From Pseudomonadales bacterium (lineage in GTDB: Bacteria > Pseudomonadota > Gammaproteobacteria > Pseudomonadales > JAHRWD01), in the NCBI GenBank assembly GCA_016763075.1, contig JAESUM010000005.1:1-38478 (forward strand): DNA of 38,478 nt. The letters run 5' to 3'. Shown one piece after another: positions 35,633-38,478 of this stretch. The notes beneath the pieces are model-generated. The model was not told the DNA's origin, ran no database searches, and was given only the letters and a program-made list of their open reading frames with translations. A program made the translations under genes and the position numbers. Numbering within the stretch: the first letter of the stretch is position 1; each line of letters opens with the position of its first letter.

Positions 35633-36982
35633 TTATTTGCGCGGCTTTGAGCTGCTGTATCGCCGAAACGCGCTATTATCATCAAGCGATTGAAAATAAT
35701 CCAATCTTTGTTTGATCTGTTTTTCCAGACCTCTATTCACTGGGTCATAGTAGCTATTTTGGCTGATCTGTTCTGGTAGATAATTCTCCCCTGCAATATA
35801 GCCTTCGGGGTGGTCATGGGCATACCTGTAATCCTCGCCATAACCTTCATCTTTCATTAGCCCAGTTGGTGCATTGCGCAAATGCATCGGTACATCGTAA
35901 TTAGGTGATGTACGAATATCTGCACGCACTGCATTAAAGGCTTGGTACACTGCTGCGCTTTTGGCTGCGCAGGCCAAATAGACCACGGCCTGCGCTAAGC
36001 TAAGCTCACCCTCGGGCGAACCAAGGCGCTGAATAACATCCCAACAATCTAGGCTAATTCGTAACGCACGGGGATCAGCATTGCCAATATCTTCGCTTGC
36101 CATGCGTACCACTCGGCGGGCAATGTATAGCGGATCACAGCCACCTTCTAACATTCGCGCAAGCCAATATAACGCAGCATCAGGGGATGATCCGCGCACC
36201 GCTTTATGTAACGCCGAAATCTGCTCGTAGAATTGATCGCCCTTTTTATCAAAGCGTGCCACTTGGCCTTGCAGGACTTCATCCAATATTTGCCGGCTCA
36301 GCACGCGGCCATTTTCTGACTCGGGCGTAATATCTACCGCGATTTCTAGTAACGTTAGTGCTCGCCTGGCATCGCCATCACCAGCATTGGCGATCAGCTC
36401 AATGAGCTCGTCGTCTGCGGTTATTTGAAGTTGCCCAATACCGACCTCAGTATCGGTTGATGCGCGCTTAATCACGTTCACTAATTCGGTACTTTGCAGG
36501 GGTTTTAAGCGGTATACCCGGGTACGTGACAACAGCGCATTATTGACTTCAAAGGACGGGTTTTCGGTAGTGGCACCAATAAATACAATGGTTCCATCTT
36601 CTACAAAGGGCAAAAATGCATCTTGCTGAGCCTTATTAAAACGGTGTACTTCGTCAACAAAAAGAAGAGTTCGTGGGCCGCCAGCTTGCTGCTCAAGTTT
36701 GGCTTTTTCGACACATGCGCGAATATCTTTTACGCCAGACATTACCGCGGAAAGCGTCGCAAAATTTGCGTTGCACGTTTGAGCTATAAGCCGCGCTAAT
36801 GTGGTTTTCCCGGTGCCCGGCGGGCCCCAAAAAATCATCGAATGCAAAGCGCCGGTGATAATGGCTTCACGTAATGGTTTGCCCGCTGCAAGCAGGTGCA
36901 GCTGGCCGGCAAACTGCTCTATGTTTTGCGGGCGCATACGCTCCGCAAGGGGTGTGTAGCCTTGGCTACTGTTGAATGACAT
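35633..36982 (-). CDS. rarA: RarA/MgsA, replication-associated AAA+ ATPase
   Basis: 449 residues. Walker A GPPGTGKT (53-60), Walker B LLFVDEVH (106-113), sensor-1 region GATTENPSF (136-144), then a clamp-loader-like lid and a tetramerisation domain at the C terminus. It acts at stalled forks as a tetramer. I chose the ATG at 36982 since AAGG lies 5 nt upstream; a GTG at 36988 would add two residues. The start overlaps the lolA end by 17 bp, so translation is coupled. Gene order lolA-rarA is conserved in many gammaproteobacteria. Confidence 0.97.
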   Translation of the reverse strand: MSFNSSQGYTPLAERMRPQNIEQFAGQLHLLAAGKPLREAIITGALHSMIFWGPPGTGKTTLARLIAQTCNANFATLSAVMSGVKDIRACVEKAKLEQQAGGPRTLLFVDEVHRFNKAQQDAFLPFVEDGTIVFIGATTENPSFEVNNALLSRTRVYRLKPLQSTELVNVIKRASTDTEVGIGQLQITADDELIELIANAGDGDARRALTLLEIAVDITPESENGRVLSRQILDEVLQGQVARFDKKGDQFYEQISALHKAVRGSSPDAALYWLARMLEGGCDPLYIARRVVRMASEDIGNADPRALRISLDCWDVIQRLGSPEGELSLAQAVVYLACAAKSAAVYQAFNAVRADIRTSPNYDVPMHLRNAPTGLMKDEGYGEDYRYAHDHPEGYIAGENYLPEQISQNSYYDPVNRGLEKQIKQRLDYFQSLDDNSAFRRYSSSKPRK

Positions 36983-37664
36983 CAACACCTTCAGGTACTA
37001 CAAATTGGAATTGAGCAGAATCTATCGGTTGGTTGACTGTCACGTCGCTAAAGCGAAATTCAGTGAGCTGGCCCAAACCATCACGAATTTGCATGGCCAC
37101 AAGTTGCCGCTCTTTGAAGACCAGTTCAAGCTCAGCAAACAGGCTGTCGGCGTTGCGTGGGGTCAAAATATAGCGCTTTACGCCTTTAATTTGCGGCATT
37201 ACAGCACCGTTAATAACCACAAAAGATTGGTCGAGCTGTTCAACCTCGCCGCTTAACAACAGCCCCGGCGTTGCGGCCAGTTGGTTGTCGAATTTACGTA
37301 TAGTGACTTGTTCAAGGTCCGGATCGTAAAACCATAACTTGTCACCGTTAGACACCACCGTCTGTGGGAATGGTTCAGTGGCTTGCCAGCGAAACCGGCC
37401 AGGGCGCTCCACCCAAATACGGCCATGGCTTTCTTGAATACCGCGGCCTCGATGATTATAAACCGACTGTTCAAAATAAGCGCTAAAGGTATGATTCAAC
37501 CCCAACAAACTGCTTAGTTCTGCAACCACAGAGCCTGCCGGCAATGCCGCAAAACTATGGCTGGAAACCAGCAAGGCAGACAAAACAAATAGCTTGCCTG
37601 CGCGAACAATCGGCTGAACAATCGGCTGAACAATACCTTTGCTTAAAGCAGATAAAAAATTCAT
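36966..37664 (-). CDS. lolA: LolA, periplasmic lipoprotein carrier
   Basis: 232 residues. An unusually long N-terminal signal region (1-39) ends in SHSFA before the mature start. Mature LolA features are FEQSVYNHRG, GRIWVERPGRFRW and the D-x-x-WFYDPDLEQV strand; the barrel-lid pattern carries lipoproteins from LolCD to the outer membrane. The residues IVQPIVQPIV (11-20) come from a 12-bp tandem repeat in the DNA. Its ATG at 37664 has AGGA 11 nt upstream. It is 23 bp downstream of ftsK and overlaps rarA. Confidence 0.96.
   Translation of the reverse strand: MNFLSALSKGIVQPIVQPIVRAGKLFVLSALLVSSHSFAALPAGSVVAELSSLLGLNHTFSAYFEQSVYNHRGRGIQESHGRIWVERPGRFRWQATEPFPQTVVSNGDKLWFYDPDLEQVTIRKFDNQLAATPGLLLSGEVEQLDQSFVVINGAVMPQIKGVKRYILTPRNADSLFAELELVFKERQLVAMQIRDGLGQLTEFRFSDVTVNQPIDSAQFQFVVPEGVDVIQQ
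37605..37634. repeat. 12-bp tandem repeat inside lolA signal region
   Basis: AACAATCGGCTG occurs at 37605-37616 and 37617-37628, followed by the half copy AACAAT (37629-37634). The 12-bp unit keeps the reading frame and codes for the repeated IVQP residues before the hydrophobic core of the LolA signal peptide. Confidence 0.9.
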
Positions 37665-37687
37665 AAAAAGTGGTAATCCTAAAACGA

Positions 37688-38478
37688 TTATTCCGGCGGT
37701 GGTGGCGCCAAAACTTGCCGAGTCTGGCCGTTATCTGCGGTACTGATGACACCGGCTGCTTCCATAGCTTCTACTAAATTTGCGGCTCGGTTATACCCTA
37801 CCCCAAGGCTTCGCTGCACATATGAAATAGATGCCCGTCGCGAACGCGTTACCACAGCAACGGCTTCATCATAAAGAGCATCCGCTTCTGCCCCGCCGCC
37901 TTCAACTTCGTCAAAGCCCATTGCGGCGCTATCGTCAAAGCCATTTGTAATTTCATCAATGTACTCTGGCTCGCCCTGCTGACGCCAGCTTTCAACCACC
38001 CGGTGCACTTCGTCATCTTCAACCAATGCACCGTGTACACGAATTGGAATACCAACCCCTGGTGGTAAATACAGCATGTCGCCATGGCCCAACAGCTGCT
38101 CTGCGCCGCCTTGGCCCAAAATAGTCCGCGAATCGACTTTTGATGATACTTGGTAACCAATACGGCTTGGCACGTTGGCCTTAATTACGCCGGTAATCAC
38201 ATCAACCGATGGCCGCTGAGTAGCAATAATAAGGTGAATACCCGCAGCCCGTGCTTTCTGAGCGATACGCATAATCAGGGTTTCAACGCCCTTTTTGCCG
38301 ACGATCAACATCATGTCGGCGAATTCATCAATTACCAATACAATTTTTGGTAATGGTTTCAATACTTCAGAGCCTGCTGTAACACCGTCGTCATTGGTAA
38401 TGGGTGGCTCAGCAAATGGGTTCGGTATCGGCTCGCCCTTATCTGCAGCTTGGGTTACCTTTTTATTAAAGCCCGCAA
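37688..38478 (-). CDS. ftsK: FtsK DNA translocase, C-terminal part (cut by window edge)
   Basis: About 263 codons of the 3' end; the frame stays open to the right edge. Visible: the end of the motor domain with the Walker B segment [32 protein letters not shown], and [10 protein letters not shown], then an acidic linker and the winged-helix gamma domain ([29 protein letters not shown] in shorter form), which reads KOPS sequences and activates XerCD at dif. Walker A and the membrane domain lie outside. The TTG at 38360-38362 is internal, not the start. ftsK-lolA-rarA is a common gammaproteobacterial order. Confidence 0.96.
   Translation of the reverse strand, partial: AGFNKKVTQAADKGEPIPNPFAEPPITNDDGVTAGSEVLKPLPKIVLVIDEFADMMLIVGKKGVETLIMRIAQKARAAGIHLIIATQRPSVDVITGVIKANVPSRIGYQVSSKVDSRTILGQGGAEQLLGHGDMLYLPPGVGIPIRVHGALVEDDEVHRVVESWRQQGEPEYIDEITNGFDDSAAMGFDEVEGGGAEADALYDEAVAVVTRSRRASISYVQRSLGVGYNRAANLVEAMEAAGVISTADNGQTRQVLAPPPPE

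Noticed and set aside
38360-38362. TTG as start of a 224-residue FtsK fragment
   Set aside because: The frame stays open to the right edge and the upstream residues fit FtsK, so this codon is internal.

Overview
The window reads as chromosomal DNA from a Gram-negative gammaproteobacterium, most likely a marine, moderately AT-leaning relative of the Pseudomonas/Cellvibrio/Spongiibacter side of the class. The evidence is the gene content (LPS export, LolA/LolCD lipoprotein sorting, siroheme sulfite reductase, FimL, NudC, SohB) and two blocks whose order I recall from Pseudomonas: ftsK-lolA-rarA-serS-cysG and comEC-exbB-exbD-lpxK-kdsB next to lolCD and a PilZ gene. The genus cannot be fixed from this sequence alone. 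I see no rRNA, tRNA, CRISPR array, insertion sequence or prophage gene.

Layout. 1-197: an octanucleotide tandem repeat cut by the left edge, then a terminator. 198-2483 (minus): alpha/beta hydrolase, RraA-like protein, short-chain dehydrogenase. 2659-3783 (minus): response regulator fused to a PP2C phosphatase. 4026-6156 (plus): sulfite/nitrite reductase hemoprotein plus DUF934 protein, closed by a very strong terminator. 6331-7179 (minus): folD. 7434-12267 (plus): fimL-like, nudC, sohB and an acuI/yhdH-type oxidoreductase. 12347-19844 (minus): kdsB, lpxK, msbA, exbD, exbB, comEC. 19825-20352 (plus): DUF2062 protein. 20414-22352 (minus): lolD and lolC. 22452-23129 (plus): PilZ protein. 23459-28475 (plus): a tight five-gene glycan operon (ELM1-like, GT4, polysaccharide deacetylase, second ELM1-like, second glycosyltransferase). 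28565-32211 (minus): RND/MMPL transporter and a YCF48-like Asp-box protein. 32446-38478 (minus): cysG, serS, fluC/crcB, rarA, lolA and the 3' part of ftsK.

How it fits together. Much of the window builds or services the envelope. KdsB and LpxK act in Kdo/lipid A synthesis, MsbA flips the product, the glycan operon plausibly decorates it or another surface polymer, LolCD and LolA move lipoproteins to the outer membrane, and the RND/YCF48 pair is a likely but undefined envelope transport unit. CysG makes the siroheme that the CysI-type reductase needs, although the two loci are about 27 kb apart. FimL-like, PilZ and the PP2C response regulator form a signalling theme.

Most genes are ordinary housekeeping genes. 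The least explained parts are the five-gene glycan operon with its two ELM1-like paralogues, the RND/YCF48 pair, the FimL homologue with Glu in both phosphotransfer positions, the DUF934 partner of the sulfite reductase, and the tandem repeat at the left edge.
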